Below are positions 1 through 6,894 of a DNA stretch of 8,594 bases, piece by piece. Position 1 is the first letter of the stretch, and each line of letters starts with the position of its first letter. The notes under the pieces were generated by a model. That model had not been told where the DNA came from. It did no database searches and saw nothing but the letters and a program-made list of their open reading frames with translations. The translations under genes and the position numbers were made by a program. Source of the DNA: an uncultured Veillonella sp. (lineage in GTDB: Bacteria > Bacillota > Negativicutes > Veillonellales > Veillonellaceae); NCBI GenBank assembly GCA_902466275.1, contig CABQQJ010000019.1, positions 1-8,594 of the forward strand, read 5' to 3'.

Positions 1-1
1 T

Positions 2-553
2 ATCATCGGTGCTATAGCAGGCTATTTTGGCGGTAAAGTTGAAATGGTACTCATGCGTATCACTGACATTATGCTATCCTTCCCTGGTATCGTATTGGCC
101 ATTGCTATTGCTGGTATTTTGGGTGGTAGTATTGTGAATACGATTTTAGCCTTGTCCGTTGTTGGTTGGGCAAAATATGCTCGTATTGTACGTTCTATGA
201 CACTTAAGGTGCGTGGTGAGGAGTATGTAACGGCAGCTGTCATGATGGGTGCTAATACATCTACAATTCTTAGACGTCATATTATTCCTAATATCATGCC
301 TCTCGTTATTACCACAGGCGCTTTAGATATTGGGGCCATCATGATCGAAGTAGCAGGTCTATCCTTCCTAGGTTTTGGTGCTCAGCCGCCAACACCAGAA
401 TGGGGCCTTATGCTCAATGAAGGTCGCCAGTACTTGCAGACGAGTCCTTGGCTCATGGCATTCCCTGGTATGTCCATCCTTATCGTGGTTGCTATTTTTA
501 ATCTTTGGTCTGACTCCTTACGAGATGTAGTGGATCCAAAAAATCAAGGATAA
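2..553 (+). CDS. ABC importer inner-membrane permease, DppC/NikC type (5' end outside window)
   Basis: The reading frame is open from the window edge to the TAA at 551-553, so only the C-terminal 183 codons are visible; the start lies upstream. The protein is a polytopic membrane subunit forming half of the translocation channel of a family 5 (peptide/nickel) ABC importer. The EAA coupling loop, which docks onto the ATPases, is recognisable around EEYVTAAVMMGANTSTILRR, followed by the usual IIPNIMPLV. The C-terminal pattern AGLSFLGFGAQPPTPEWG followed by a short stretch ending LRDVVDPK is characteristic of the C-type permeases (DppC, OppC, NikC). Hydrophobic segments flank the loop on both sides. 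The gene is followed by 153 bases and then a binding-protein gene on the same strand with no clear terminator between, so it probably belongs to the same operon. Family is certain; substrate is not readable from this subunit. Confidence 0.93.
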   Translation: MIGAIAGYFGGKVEMVLMRITDIMLSFPGIVLAIAIAGILGGSIVNTILALSVVGWAKYARIVRSMTLKVRGEEYVTAAVMMGANTSTILRRHIIPNIMPLVITTGALDIGAIMIEVAGLSFLGFGAQPPTPEWGLMLNEGRQYLQTSPWLMAFPGMSILIVVAIFNLWSDSLRDVVDPKNQG

Positions 554-631
554 AATTGTTTTTACCTTCATAAATTTGAATCTTTATTTAGTGAAAGTTT
601 CATTATGACTGGTAAGAAATTATGGTTTTTC

Positions 632-657
632 CATCACAACTATTTTAGATAGTGATG
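632..657 (+). other. Possible hairpin in the permease to binding-protein intergenic gap
   Basis: CATCACAACTAT (632-643) can pair with ATAGTGATG (649-657) with a three-base bulge and a five-base loop. It has no adjacent T-run, so it is not a convincing terminator. It could be an mRNA processing or stability element separating the permease message from the usually more abundant binding-protein message. The rest of the 554-706 gap is AT-rich and shows only a weak promoter-like match (TTGAAT at 576-581). Confidence 0.3.
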
Positions 658-706
658 ATGTTAAATGTTTTTATGATTTACATATAGTTGTAAAAGGAGA
701 TTTTAA

Positions 707-2275
707 ATGAAAAAATCTTGGAAAAAGGCTCTATTAGCAGGTCTTAGTATTGTAATGATGGGTTCCTTCATAGCTGGTTGTGGGTCTGATAATAATGGTG
801 CTGCTAACAAAGATGTATTAAAAGTAGGCGTTACTAACTTCGCATCCACATTAGAACCTACAGAAAACTTCTTCGCATGGGTTGTAATGCGCTATGGTGT
901 AGGTGAAACATTGGCTAAGTTTGACGAACAAATGAAACCTCAACCATGGATTGCATCTAAATGGGAAGTATCCCCAGACCATAAAACGTGGACTTTCACA
1001 ATCAATGATAAGGTGAAATTCTCCAATGGTAAAAAAGTTGATGCTGCAGCAGTTAAAGCATCTATCGAACGGGCTTTTGAAAAATCCAATCGTGCGAAAA
1101 CATTCTTCGAATATGACTCCATCGAAGCTAATGGTCAACAATTAGTTATTCATACAACAAAAGAATATCCTAATATGCCTGGTCTTTTAGCGGATCCATT
1201 GTTCCTAATCGTTGACGTCCAAGCTGAAAAAGATGGCCGTAACTTTGCGAAGGAAGGCCCTATCGGTACAGGCCCATATGTAGTTAAATCCTTCACTAAA
1301 GAACGTGCTGAAATGGCTGCGAACGAAAACTACTGGGATGGTACAGTACCATTTAAAACTGTAGAAATTCCTTCCATCGATGACCCTAATACTCGCGCTA
1401 TGAGCTTACAATCTGGCGACGTAGATATGGCTGTTAACATCGGTCCTGGTGAAATTGGTTTATTCCAAGGCAATGATAAATTCAAAGTAGATGAAATCGC
1501 ATCTCTTCGTGTCGTATTGGCCCGTATTAATCAAAAAGGTATTCTTGGGGATGACAAAGTTCGTGCTGCAGTTATCTCTGCAACAGACCGTAAAAACTAT
1601 GCTGATGTATTGTTAAAAGGTACATTCATTCCTGGTTCCGCACCAATTCCACCATCCATGGACTATGGCTTCAAAGATTTGAAAGATCCTAATGCGTATA
1701 ACCCTGAACGTTCTAAACAATTATTAGCAGAAGATGGTTGGAAAGATACTGATGGGGACGGCATCCTTGATAAAGATGGCAAACCATTGACATTTGACTT
1801 CGTTGTATATAACTCTCGTGCAGAATTACCACTTTATGCAGAAGCTGTTCAAGCGGACCTCAAAAAAGTGGGTATCGACATGAAAATCAAAACAGTTGAC
1901 TATAACTTGATTGATAAAATGGGTCAAGATGGCGACTATGATATGCTTATCTCCAACATCGTAACTGCTAATACAGGCGATCCAATCTGGTTCTTAGCTA
2001 ACTACTGGCATACTAATGTGGATGGTTCCAACCCTCAAAACGGTTCTGGTTACTCCAATCCACAAGTTGACCAATTGTTAGATGCAGCTGAAACTGAATT
2101 CGACCCAGCAAAACGTCGTGATTATGCAATCCAAATTCAACAATTGTTGATGAATGATGGCGCTGCATTATTCTTAGGTTACCCTAAAACTAATATCGTT
2201 ACTGGTTCTTACTTGAAAGGTGCTGTCATGTACCCAAGTGACTACTACTGGATTACTAATAAAATTACAAAATAG
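707..2275 (+). CDS. Substrate-binding lipoprotein of a family 5 (NikA/DppA-like) ABC importer, paralog 1
   Basis: The 522-residue product should capture substrate outside the membrane and deliver it to the adjacent permeases. A type II signal peptide is clear: positive N-terminus MKKSWKK, hydrophobic core, and lipobox IAGC with the lipidated Cys at residue 25. The mature part follows the SBP_bac_5 pattern in order: WTFTINDKVKFSNG, PIGTGPYVV, NENYWDG, DPNTRAMSLQSGDVDM, then the C-terminal lobe. The length is normal for the family. The VKFSNG, PIGTGP and TRA..SGDVD features are closer to NikA as I recall it than to OppA or DppA, so nickel or a metal chelate is a reasonable guess, but peptides cannot be excluded. 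Residues 347-358 (DTDGDGILDKDG) form an EF-hand-like loop seen in many Gram-positive-type members. The start is supported by AAGGAG at 694-699, 7 nt before the ATG. The ATPase genes follow 12 nt downstream. Confidence 0.93.
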   Translation: MKKSWKKALLAGLSIVMMGSFIAGCGSDNNGAANKDVLKVGVTNFASTLEPTENFFAWVVMRYGVGETLAKFDEQMKPQPWIASKWEVSPDHKTWTFTINDKVKFSNGKKVDAAAVKASIERAFEKSNRAKTFFEYDSIEANGQQLVIHTTKEYPNMPGLLADPLFLIVDVQAEKDGRNFAKEGPIGTGPYVVKSFTKERAEMAANENYWDGTVPFKTVEIPSIDDPNTRAMSLQSGDVDMAVNIGPGEIGLFQGNDKFKVDEIASLRVVLARINQKGILGDDKVRAAVISATDRKNYADVLLKGTFIPGSAPIPPSMDYGFKDLKDPNAYNPERSKQLLAEDGWKDTDGDGILDKDGKPLTFDFVVYNSRAELPLYAEAVQADLKKVGIDMKIKTVDYNLIDKMGQDGDYDMLISNIVTANTGDPIWFLANYWHTNVDGSNPQNGSGYSNPQVDQLLDAAETEFDPAKRRDYAIQIQQLLMNDGAALFLGYPKTNIVTGSYLKGAVMYPSDYYWITNKITK

Positions 2276-2287
2276 TAAGGAGCTATA

Positions 2288-3085
2288 ATGGCAGAAAACA
2301 TACTAACTGTAGAAAACCTTAACATCGCGTACCAAGGTGTGCCTGCTGTTATGGATGTGAACTTTACCTTGGAACGCGGTAAGGTATTAACCATCGTAGG
2401 TGAGTCCGGATCCGGTAAAACTACCGTGATCCGGGCCCTCATGGGTTTATTGCCTGTAGGTGGTGAGGTCACAGATGGTACAATGATCTTTAATGGTCAA
2501 GACCTTCGCACCCTATCTAAGTCTGAATGGAGAGCTATACGTGGTAAAGACATGGCCATGATTTTCCAAGATAGTGGTAGTGCATTGGATCCTATTGTTC
2601 GCATTGGTAAACAGTTTAGAGAGTTGTTTACATCTCATATTGAAATCTCCAATGATGAATGTGATCGACGAGCAATTGAGTTATTAGAATCTGTTTCTCT
2701 CCCTAATGGGGCAGATATATTGCGCCGTTATCCACATGAGTTATCCGGCGGTCAACGCCAACGTGTGGGCATTGCTATGGCATTAGCGCTGGATCCTGCG
2801 TTATTAATTGGTGATGAACCTACATCTGCTTTAGATGTAACAACACAATCTCAAGTAGTTATGCAAATGCTAGAACTTGCTAAAGAGCATAATTCTGCTA
2901 TCGTAATGGTTACGCATAACCTTGGTGTAGCGGCCTATATGTCCGACTATATCATTGTTATGAAAAAGGGCCGTGTTGTAGATGCTGGTACCCCACAAGA
3001 CATTTTGGAAAATCCATCTAATGAATATACGAAACAATTAAAAGATGCTGTACCAACATTGGAAGGAGGTCGTTACATTGACTAA
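2288..3085 (+). CDS. ABC importer ATPase, DppD/NikD type
   Basis: This 265-residue cytoplasmic nucleotide-binding subunit would hydrolyse ATP to power the importer as a heterodimer with the next gene product. Complete motifs are visible: Walker A GESGSGKT (residues 38-45), Q-loop Gln 94 in IFQDSGSALDP, signature LSGGQ (152-156), Walker B LLIGDEP with Asp 176 and Glu 177, D-loop SALD (180-183), and switch His 210 in VTHNLG. The length is short for DppD/OppD (usually about 320-330) and closer to NikD (about 255), because the extended C-terminal oligopeptide-importer region with its Cys cluster is absent. This mildly favours the nickel-type subgroup. AAGGAG at 2277-2282 lies 5 nt before the ATG. 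The gene overlaps the next one by 8 nt. Confidence 0.93.
   Translation: MAENILTVENLNIAYQGVPAVMDVNFTLERGKVLTIVGESGSGKTTVIRALMGLLPVGGEVTDGTMIFNGQDLRTLSKSEWRAIRGKDMAMIFQDSGSALDPIVRIGKQFRELFTSHIEISNDECDRRAIELLESVSLPNGADILRRYPHELSGGQRQRVGIAMALALDPALLIGDEPTSALDVTTQSQVVMQMLELAKEHNSAIVMVTHNLGVAAYMSDYIIVMKKGRVVDAGTPQDILENPSNEYTKQLKDAVPTLEGGRYID
3065..3070 (+). promoter_or_regulatory. Ribosome binding site that fixes a TTG start for the second ATPase
   Basis: GGAGGT lies 7 nt upstream of the TTG at 3078. An in-frame ATG at 3045 has no comparable site and would add an 11-residue N-terminus that does not fit the family, whose proteins begin just before the first beta strand. Confidence 0.75.
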
Positions 3086-3893
3086 CTACGCTGTAGAATT
3101 AAAAAATGTATGTAAACGATTCCCACTTCCTACTGGTGGTGAGCTCGAAGCGTGTAAGAGTATTAATATCACCTTAGAAAAAGGCGAGTCCCTTGGGATT
3201 GTAGGGGAATCTGGCTCTGGGAAAACAACATTGGTTCGTATGATCATGAAGATGCTTCCTATTACGGAAGGCGAGATTTATGTAGATGGTGTAGAGATTC
3301 AACATATGAACTCTGAACAAACGAAAGAATATCGTAAAAAGATTCAAATGGTATTTCAAGATCCATCTGCAGCTTTTAATCCACGTATGAAGGTCAAAGA
3401 TATCATCCTCGAGCCACTCTATAATTTTGGTCTTCTTGAAAAGGGAAAGGAAGAGCAAATCGCAGGTGACTATTTGGAAATGGTAGATTTACCACGTGAG
3501 TTTATGCATCGTTATCCTCATGAAATGTCTGGTGGTCAACGCCAACGTGTTGCCATTGCTCGTGCTATCGTTTTAGAGCCTGAAATCCTCGTATTAGACG
3601 AGGCTACTAGTGCTCTAGATGTATCCGTACAAGACTCCATTGCGTACCTTTTGGCGCGTTTACAAAAAAAGAAAAATTTAACATACCTATTTATTGCTCA
3701 TGATATTGCCTTTATTCGTACGATGTGCCACAAGGTGGTCGTAATGTACAAAGGTGCTATCGTTGAAGAACTAGATGCTTTCCACTTGGCGGATGCAAAA
3801 CATCCATATACAAAGGTTTTATTGAGCTCTATCTTTGAAATTGGCAAAGATCATAAGCCACTTACTTTAGAAGAAGCGGCTGTAGAAGCATAG
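3078..3893 (+). CDS. ABC importer ATPase, DppF/NikE type (TTG start)
   Basis: This 271-residue protein is the second nucleotide-binding subunit of the importer. Numbered from the TTG start, Walker A GESGSGKT is at 43-50, Q-loop Gln 94 in MVFQDPSAAFNP, signature MSGGQ at 150-154, Walker B ILVLDEATSALD with Asp 174 and Glu 175, and switch His 208 in IAHDIAF. The FQDP.AAFNPRM motif, the MSGGQRQRVAIARA helix and the LVLDEATSALDVSVQ segment are typical of the F/E-type partner. The start codon overlaps the stop of the upstream ATPase within TTGACTAA (3078-3085), which implies translational coupling and equal production of the two subunits. The protein ends soon after HPYTKVLLSSIF and lacks a long C-terminal extension. 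A terminator lies about 105 nt downstream, marking the operon end. Confidence 0.92.
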   Translation: MTNYAVELKNVCKRFPLPTGGELEACKSINITLEKGESLGIVGESGSGKTTLVRMIMKMLPITEGEIYVDGVEIQHMNSEQTKEYRKKIQMVFQDPSAAFNPRMKVKDIILEPLYNFGLLEKGKEEQIAGDYLEMVDLPREFMHRYPHEMSGGQRQRVAIARAIVLEPEILVLDEATSALDVSVQDSIAYLLARLQKKKNLTYLFIAHDIAFIRTMCHKVVVMYKGAIVEELDAFHLADAKHPYTKVLLSSIFEIGKDHKPLTLEEAAVEA

Positions 3894-3929
3894 GACTTTG
3901 GCACAACGTATCCGACTTCTCATTGTAGC

Positions 3930-3988
3930 AATCGCCTAGTGTATTCGACTAGAGGATTCGCCTACTAATATGGGTAAAATACAGTAGG
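3930..3988 (+). other. Two small inverted repeats between the second ATPase gene and its terminator
   Basis: AATCGCCTAGT (3930-3940) and ACTAGAGGATT (3948-3958) pair at 9 of 11 positions around a seven-base loop. CCTACT (3961-3966) then pairs with AGTAGG (3983-3988). Neither has a T-run, so they most likely form 3' UTR structure ahead of the real terminator. The pairing is seen by eye only, without energy calculation. Confidence 0.3.
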
Positions 3989-3997
3989 TACATATAT

Positions 3998-4032
3998 AAT
4001 AGCAGTTAGCTTTAGCGCTAACTGCTATTTTT
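3998..4032 (+). terminator. Intrinsic terminator closing the importer operon
   Basis: A perfect 13-bp stem, AATAGCAGTTAGC (3998-4010) with GCTAACTGCTATT (4017-4029), encloses a six-base loop and is followed by a run of T ending at 4032. This is a strong rho-independent terminator. Because the stem also begins with A residues it may work weakly on the other strand, but no minus-strand gene approaches it. It separates the importer operon from the second binding-protein gene. Confidence 0.88.
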
Positions 4033-4103
4033 GTATGTTACGTATCTATACAGATTTGCTCACATATATAAATATATCGAAAATTTTCTCAAAAATGATT
4101 GTG

Positions 4104-4132
4104 TTAACATTAAATATATAGTGTAGTATAGT
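4104..4132 (+). promoter_or_regulatory. Sigma70-type promoter of the second binding-protein gene
   Basis: TTAACA (4104-4109) and TATAGT (4127-4132) are separated by exactly 17 bases, and each matches the consensus at 5 of 6 positions. Transcription would start near 4139, giving a leader of about 175 nt. A second, poorer arrangement is TTGACT (4132-4137) with TATAAC (4158-4163), whose spacer of 20 is long. The surrounding 4033-4316 stretch has no credible gene. Confidence 0.6.
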
Positions 4133-4143
4133 TGACTAAGCAA

Positions 4144-4161
4144 TATACCCCTATGGGTATA
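4144..4161 (+). promoter_or_regulatory. Operator-like dyad, TATACCC-N4-GGGTATA
   Basis: A perfect 7-bp inverted repeat around a 4-base spacer lies a few bases downstream of the predicted transcription start, and overlaps the -10 element of the alternative promoter. AT-flanked runs of C and G in the form ATACCC..GGGTAT resemble operators of the CsoR/CstR/RcnR family of metal or sulfur-species sensors as I remember them. The position fits repression by road-block. The regulator gene is not in the window, and assignment to this family is inference. Confidence 0.5.
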
Positions 4162-4167
4162 ACAAGA

Positions 4168-4277
4168 TATGCTCATATGAAGTGATGTACATAGATTCTC
4201 TCTATATTAACTGTTGTAAAATTGAGTTAGGATTACTAGGTTATGTTAACGCACAACATAGTGAGTATCTGAGCATA
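4168..4277 (+). other. Possible structured mRNA leader of the second binding-protein gene
   Basis: TATGCTCA (4168-4175) can close on TGAGCATA (4270-4277), enclosing two short hairpins: ATAGA/TCTAT (4191-4195 with 4201-4205) and TATGTT/AACATA (4242-4247 with 4255-4260). Together they would form a junction about 110 nt long ending 39 nt before the start codon. I do not recognise a known riboswitch in it; the conserved boxes of the cobalamin class, for example, are absent. The helices are short and AT-rich, so chance pairing is quite possible. Confidence 0.2.
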
Positions 4278-4316
4278 AATAGATAGTTAATGTGTGTAGA
4301 AAGGTTAGGTGTGTAA

Positions 4317-5870
4317 ATGAAAGGTTTACACAAGGCTTTACTTATTGGTATGACCCTTGGTATGACCGTGCTCGGGACTGTTGGCTGTATGAATCAAGAC
4401 TCTTCTTCGTCTAATGATGTATTAAAGGTAGGGGCCATTAGCTTTGCCGGTACATTAGAACCAACAGAAAACTATTTCAGCTGGGCTGTTGTACGCTTTG
4501 GTGTAGGTGAAACGCTTATCAAGTTTGATGATCAAATGAAGGCAACCCCGTGGCTTGCTACCTCTTGGAAACAAGGTGATGATAAATTGACGTGGACTTT
4601 CACCATCAATGATAAAGTCAAATTTTCAAATGGTAATAAATTGACAGCTGAGGCGGTAAAAGCATCTTTAGAACGAACTTTTGCTAAAAGTAAACGAGCA
4701 AAAACGTTCTTTAACTATACAGAAATTACTGCTAACGGTCAGGAGTTGACCATCAAGACTGACAAGGAATATTATAACTTGCCCAACTTGTTAGGAGATC
4801 CATTGTTTTTGATTATGGATGTGACAGCAGAGGCGAATGGTCGTGATATTGCAAAGGAAGGTCCTATTGGTACTGGTCCATATGTAGTATCCTCTTTCAC
4901 AAAAGAGCGTGCAGAACTAAAACGTAATGATAATTACTGGGACGGTAAAGCAGGCTTTGCCAAGGTTGAGATTCCTTCCATTAATGATGCGAATACGCGT
5001 GCTATGGCATTACAATCTGGTGATGTAGATATGGCTATTAGCATTGGACCTGGTGAATATAGTATCTTCCAAAATGATAAGAACTTCACAATCTATGAAA
5101 TGTCTTCATTGCGTGACGTATTTGTTCGTATGGGGCAAAAGGGGAAACTACGAAATCCAAATCTTCGTGCAGCCCTCATTGCAGCAGCAGACCGTGAGTC
5201 TTATGCGAAAAATCTCATGAAAGATACGTTCGTAGCTGGTAAGGCTCCATTGCCACCATCCATCGATTATGGTTTTAACCAATTACGTGATCCTAATAAA
5301 TATAATGTAGAGCGCGCTAAAGAATTACTTAAACGAGAAGGCTATGAAGATACGAATGGTGATGGCATTGTCGATAAAGATGGTGAAAACCTCGTACTTG
5401 ATTTTTATGCCTACACGACTCGTCCTGAATTGCCATTATATGCAGAAGCATTACAAGCAGACTACAAAAAAATCGGTGTAGATTTACGAATTAAAATCGT
5501 AGATTATGCGGTTATCGACACATTATCTCAATCTGGTGATTATGATATGATTATCTCCAGTATTGTAACCGCTAATACTGGTCAACCAGTATGGTTCTTG
5601 AAACAATATTGGGGGACAGGCGTTGAAACTAATGGCTCTGGCTTCTCCAATCCTCGTTTTGATGAATTGTTGGCTCTTGGTGAAAGCAGTAGCGATCCAG
5701 TGGTACGTCGTAATGCGGTTATCAATGCTCAACAACTGATGTTAGATAACGCTGTAGCCTTATTCCTTGGATACCCTAAAATCAATATTGTAGGTAATAA
5801 ACATATTGATGGTATTAAGATAACACCGTCTGAATATTACATCATCACAAAAGATTTGAAAAAGAAATAA
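4317..5870 (+). CDS. Stand-alone substrate-binding lipoprotein of family 5, paralog 2
   Basis: The 517-residue product is a close paralog of the protein encoded at 707-2275, about two-thirds identical by eye along its whole length. It keeps WTFTINDKVKFSNG, PIGTGPYVV, NDNYWDG and TRAMALQSGDVDM, and an EF-hand-like loop at 345-356. A type II signal peptide is present, with the probable lipidated Cys at residue 24 (TVGC, a slightly atypical box with Thr at -3). The ribosome site is weaker than that of paralog 1: TAGGTG 5 nt before the ATG, or AAAGG 12 nt before. It has its own promoter and is bounded by terminators on both sides with no transporter genes of its own, so it likely feeds the upstream importer. 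Around YWHTN in paralog 1 (His 435) this protein has YWGTG (Gly 433) and lacks a few following residues, which could alter ligand choice. Confidence 0.92.
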   Translation: MKGLHKALLIGMTLGMTVLGTVGCMNQDSSSSNDVLKVGAISFAGTLEPTENYFSWAVVRFGVGETLIKFDDQMKATPWLATSWKQGDDKLTWTFTINDKVKFSNGNKLTAEAVKASLERTFAKSKRAKTFFNYTEITANGQELTIKTDKEYYNLPNLLGDPLFLIMDVTAEANGRDIAKEGPIGTGPYVVSSFTKERAELKRNDNYWDGKAGFAKVEIPSINDANTRAMALQSGDVDMAISIGPGEYSIFQNDKNFTIYEMSSLRDVFVRMGQKGKLRNPNLRAALIAAADRESYAKNLMKDTFVAGKAPLPPSIDYGFNQLRDPNKYNVERAKELLKREGYEDTNGDGIVDKDGENLVLDFYAYTTRPELPLYAEALQADYKKIGVDLRIKIVDYAVIDTLSQSGDYDMIISSIVTANTGQPVWFLKQYWGTGVETNGSGFSNPRFDELLALGESSSDPVVRRNAVINAQQLMLDNAVALFLGYPKINIVGNKHIDGIKITPSEYYIITKDLKKK

Positions 5871-5893
5871 AGTTTGATGCTTACATAAAAATA

Positions 5894-5923
5894 AAAGGAC
5901 TAGCTTACACGGGCTAGTCCTTT
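5894..5923. terminator. Bidirectional intrinsic terminator between convergent genes
   Basis: AAAGGACTAGC (5894-5904) and GCTAGTCCTTT (5913-5923) form a perfect 11-bp stem with an eight-base loop. On the minus strand the stem is followed by a T-rich run (TTTTATTTTT), making a good terminator for the DUF3829-like gene ending at 5938. On the plus strand the T-run is short (TTTGTGTT), but it should still end the second binding-protein transcript. Confidence 0.85.
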
Positions 5924-5937
5924 GTGTTATCCAACTA

Positions 5938-6867
5938 TTATTTTTTCTCTATTACGTCTAAGTCCGCCATATTAACTGCATTGGCCTTACCAATCATTTT
6001 ATTATACTTGGTAAATAATTGCGTATAAGCTTCGCCATATGACGAGTTGATAATGATGTAGTTGCGTGCCTCTGCCACAAATTCTTTTACTGAGTCTTGA
6101 TACTCTCTTACTGCATTTTGTACTTCTGGTGTAGTACCAGGTTGTAATTTATTGAGGCGTTGTGTAATTTGTTGTAAGTTTGATTCTACCTTTTGGGTGT
6201 CTGTATTCCCATCTGGATCAATAAGGTCAATAGTTTGTGCGGTTATGAGATTTATCTCTATAAAGTTAACCGCATTTTCCCGTTTTTCTCCCTGATACTC
6301 AGTCATGCGCTCGTTATAAAGCTCATTATTACGGTTATCTAAAGCTAAGTCTAATGCATTATATGTAGCATAGAACTGTTCAGCTAACGGTACATATTGA
6401 GCGGCTAGCTCATCGCTGCCTTTATAATTATCCTTTTCGTAACGACGTTCCACATAGTAAGATTGCAACTGATCTGCAATAGGAATAATTTGATCAAGTA
6501 CTACGAGGACATCATTTGTTGCTTGGTTTACATCTTCATAGGGCGTAGAACTATCTTGTTTTGCTACCTCTAATGCAGCTTTAAGTTCCTTATATTTAGG
6601 TAAGGTAATCGTCGTATTATGAGACCCATTGCGCAATTCTTCAAGAGTTGGCTGTAATTGGCTAGCATAGGCTACACTGTAGGAGTTATATGCATCTAAT
6701 GCAACAATATAAGGTCGTATGGCGTTGATTTTATCGTCAACGGTTGATCGATATAAAATTGTCGTTGTATTGGATGATAAGAGTGTATACACCCCATAGA
6801 TCCCACCACCGATAATAGCAGCACCAAGCACAATGGCTGCTATTAACTTGATGTACCCCTTTTTCAA
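5938..6867 (-). CDS. Membrane-anchored helical protein, DUF3829/YiiG-like, function unknown (TTG start)
   Basis: The 309-residue product has a short positive N-terminus (MKKGYIK), one hydrophobic segment at about residues 8-30, and a long soluble, largely helical remainder that should face outside the cytoplasmic membrane. No Cys lipobox is present, so it is a signal-anchor or cleaved secreted protein rather than a lipoprotein. The stretch KINAIRPYIVALDAYNS (46-62), the YYVERRYEKDNYKG motif (137-150), and the following helix with an acidic/basic pattern (about 152-200) resemble DUF3829, the family of E. coli YiiG. This was recognised from memory of the family pattern and not searched. The function of the family is unknown. 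The TTG start is supported by AAGGAG 9 nt upstream. The gene stands alone, convergent with the binding-protein gene and divergent from the helicase gene. TTTG-rich repeats, frameshifts or truncation are not seen. Confidence 0.82.
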   Translation of the reverse strand: MKKGYIKLIAAIVLGAAIIGGGIYGVYTLLSSNTTTILYRSTVDDKINAIRPYIVALDAYNSYSVAYASQLQPTLEELRNGSHNTTITLPKYKELKAALEVAKQDSSTPYEDVNQATNDVLVVLDQIIPIADQLQSYYVERRYEKDNYKGSDELAAQYVPLAEQFYATYNALDLALDNRNNELYNERMTEYQGEKRENAVNFIEINLITAQTIDLIDPDGNTDTQKVESNLQQITQRLNKLQPGTTPEVQNAVREYQDSVKEFVAEARNYIIINSSYGEAYTQLFTKYNKMIGKANAVNMADLDVIEKK

Positions 6868-6876
6868 CTGCGCACG

Positions 6877-6882
6877 CTCCTT
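6877..6882 (-). promoter_or_regulatory. Ribosome binding site fixing the TTG start of the DUF3829-like gene
   Basis: AAGGAG on the minus strand, 9 nt before the TTG at 6867-6865. It places the start directly ahead of the lysine-rich tip of the signal anchor. Confidence 0.7.
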
Positions 6883-6894
6883 GAAAACACACTA

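Noticed and set aside
22..243. Minus-strand open frame of 73 codons opposite the permease gene
   Set aside because: It lies wholly antisense to a clear permease, has no ribosome site and no recognisable protein pattern.
851..1141. Minus-strand open frames of 96 and 60 codons opposite the first binding-protein gene
   Set aside because: Both are antisense shadows inside a strongly supported gene; their composition looks like mirrored codons.
2245..2472. Minus-strand open frame across the junction of the binding-protein and first ATPase genes
   Set aside because: It runs antisense across a tightly packed operon junction, with no initiation signal.
3045..3077. Earlier ATG start for the second ATPase gene
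   Set aside because: No ribosome site precedes it; the TTG at 3078 has GGAGGT at ideal spacing and gives a family-like N-terminus.
3174..3458. Minus-strand open frame of 94 codons opposite the second ATPase gene
   Set aside because: Antisense to the Walker A to Q-loop region of a clear ATPase, without any start signal.
4033..4316. Known metal or cobalamin riboswitch in the leader of the second binding-protein gene
   Set aside because: I looked for conserved boxes of known classes and found none; only a generic foldable leader is reported.
5523..5735. Minus-strand open frame of 70 codons opposite the second binding-protein gene
   Set aside because: Antisense shadow of a conserved coding region.
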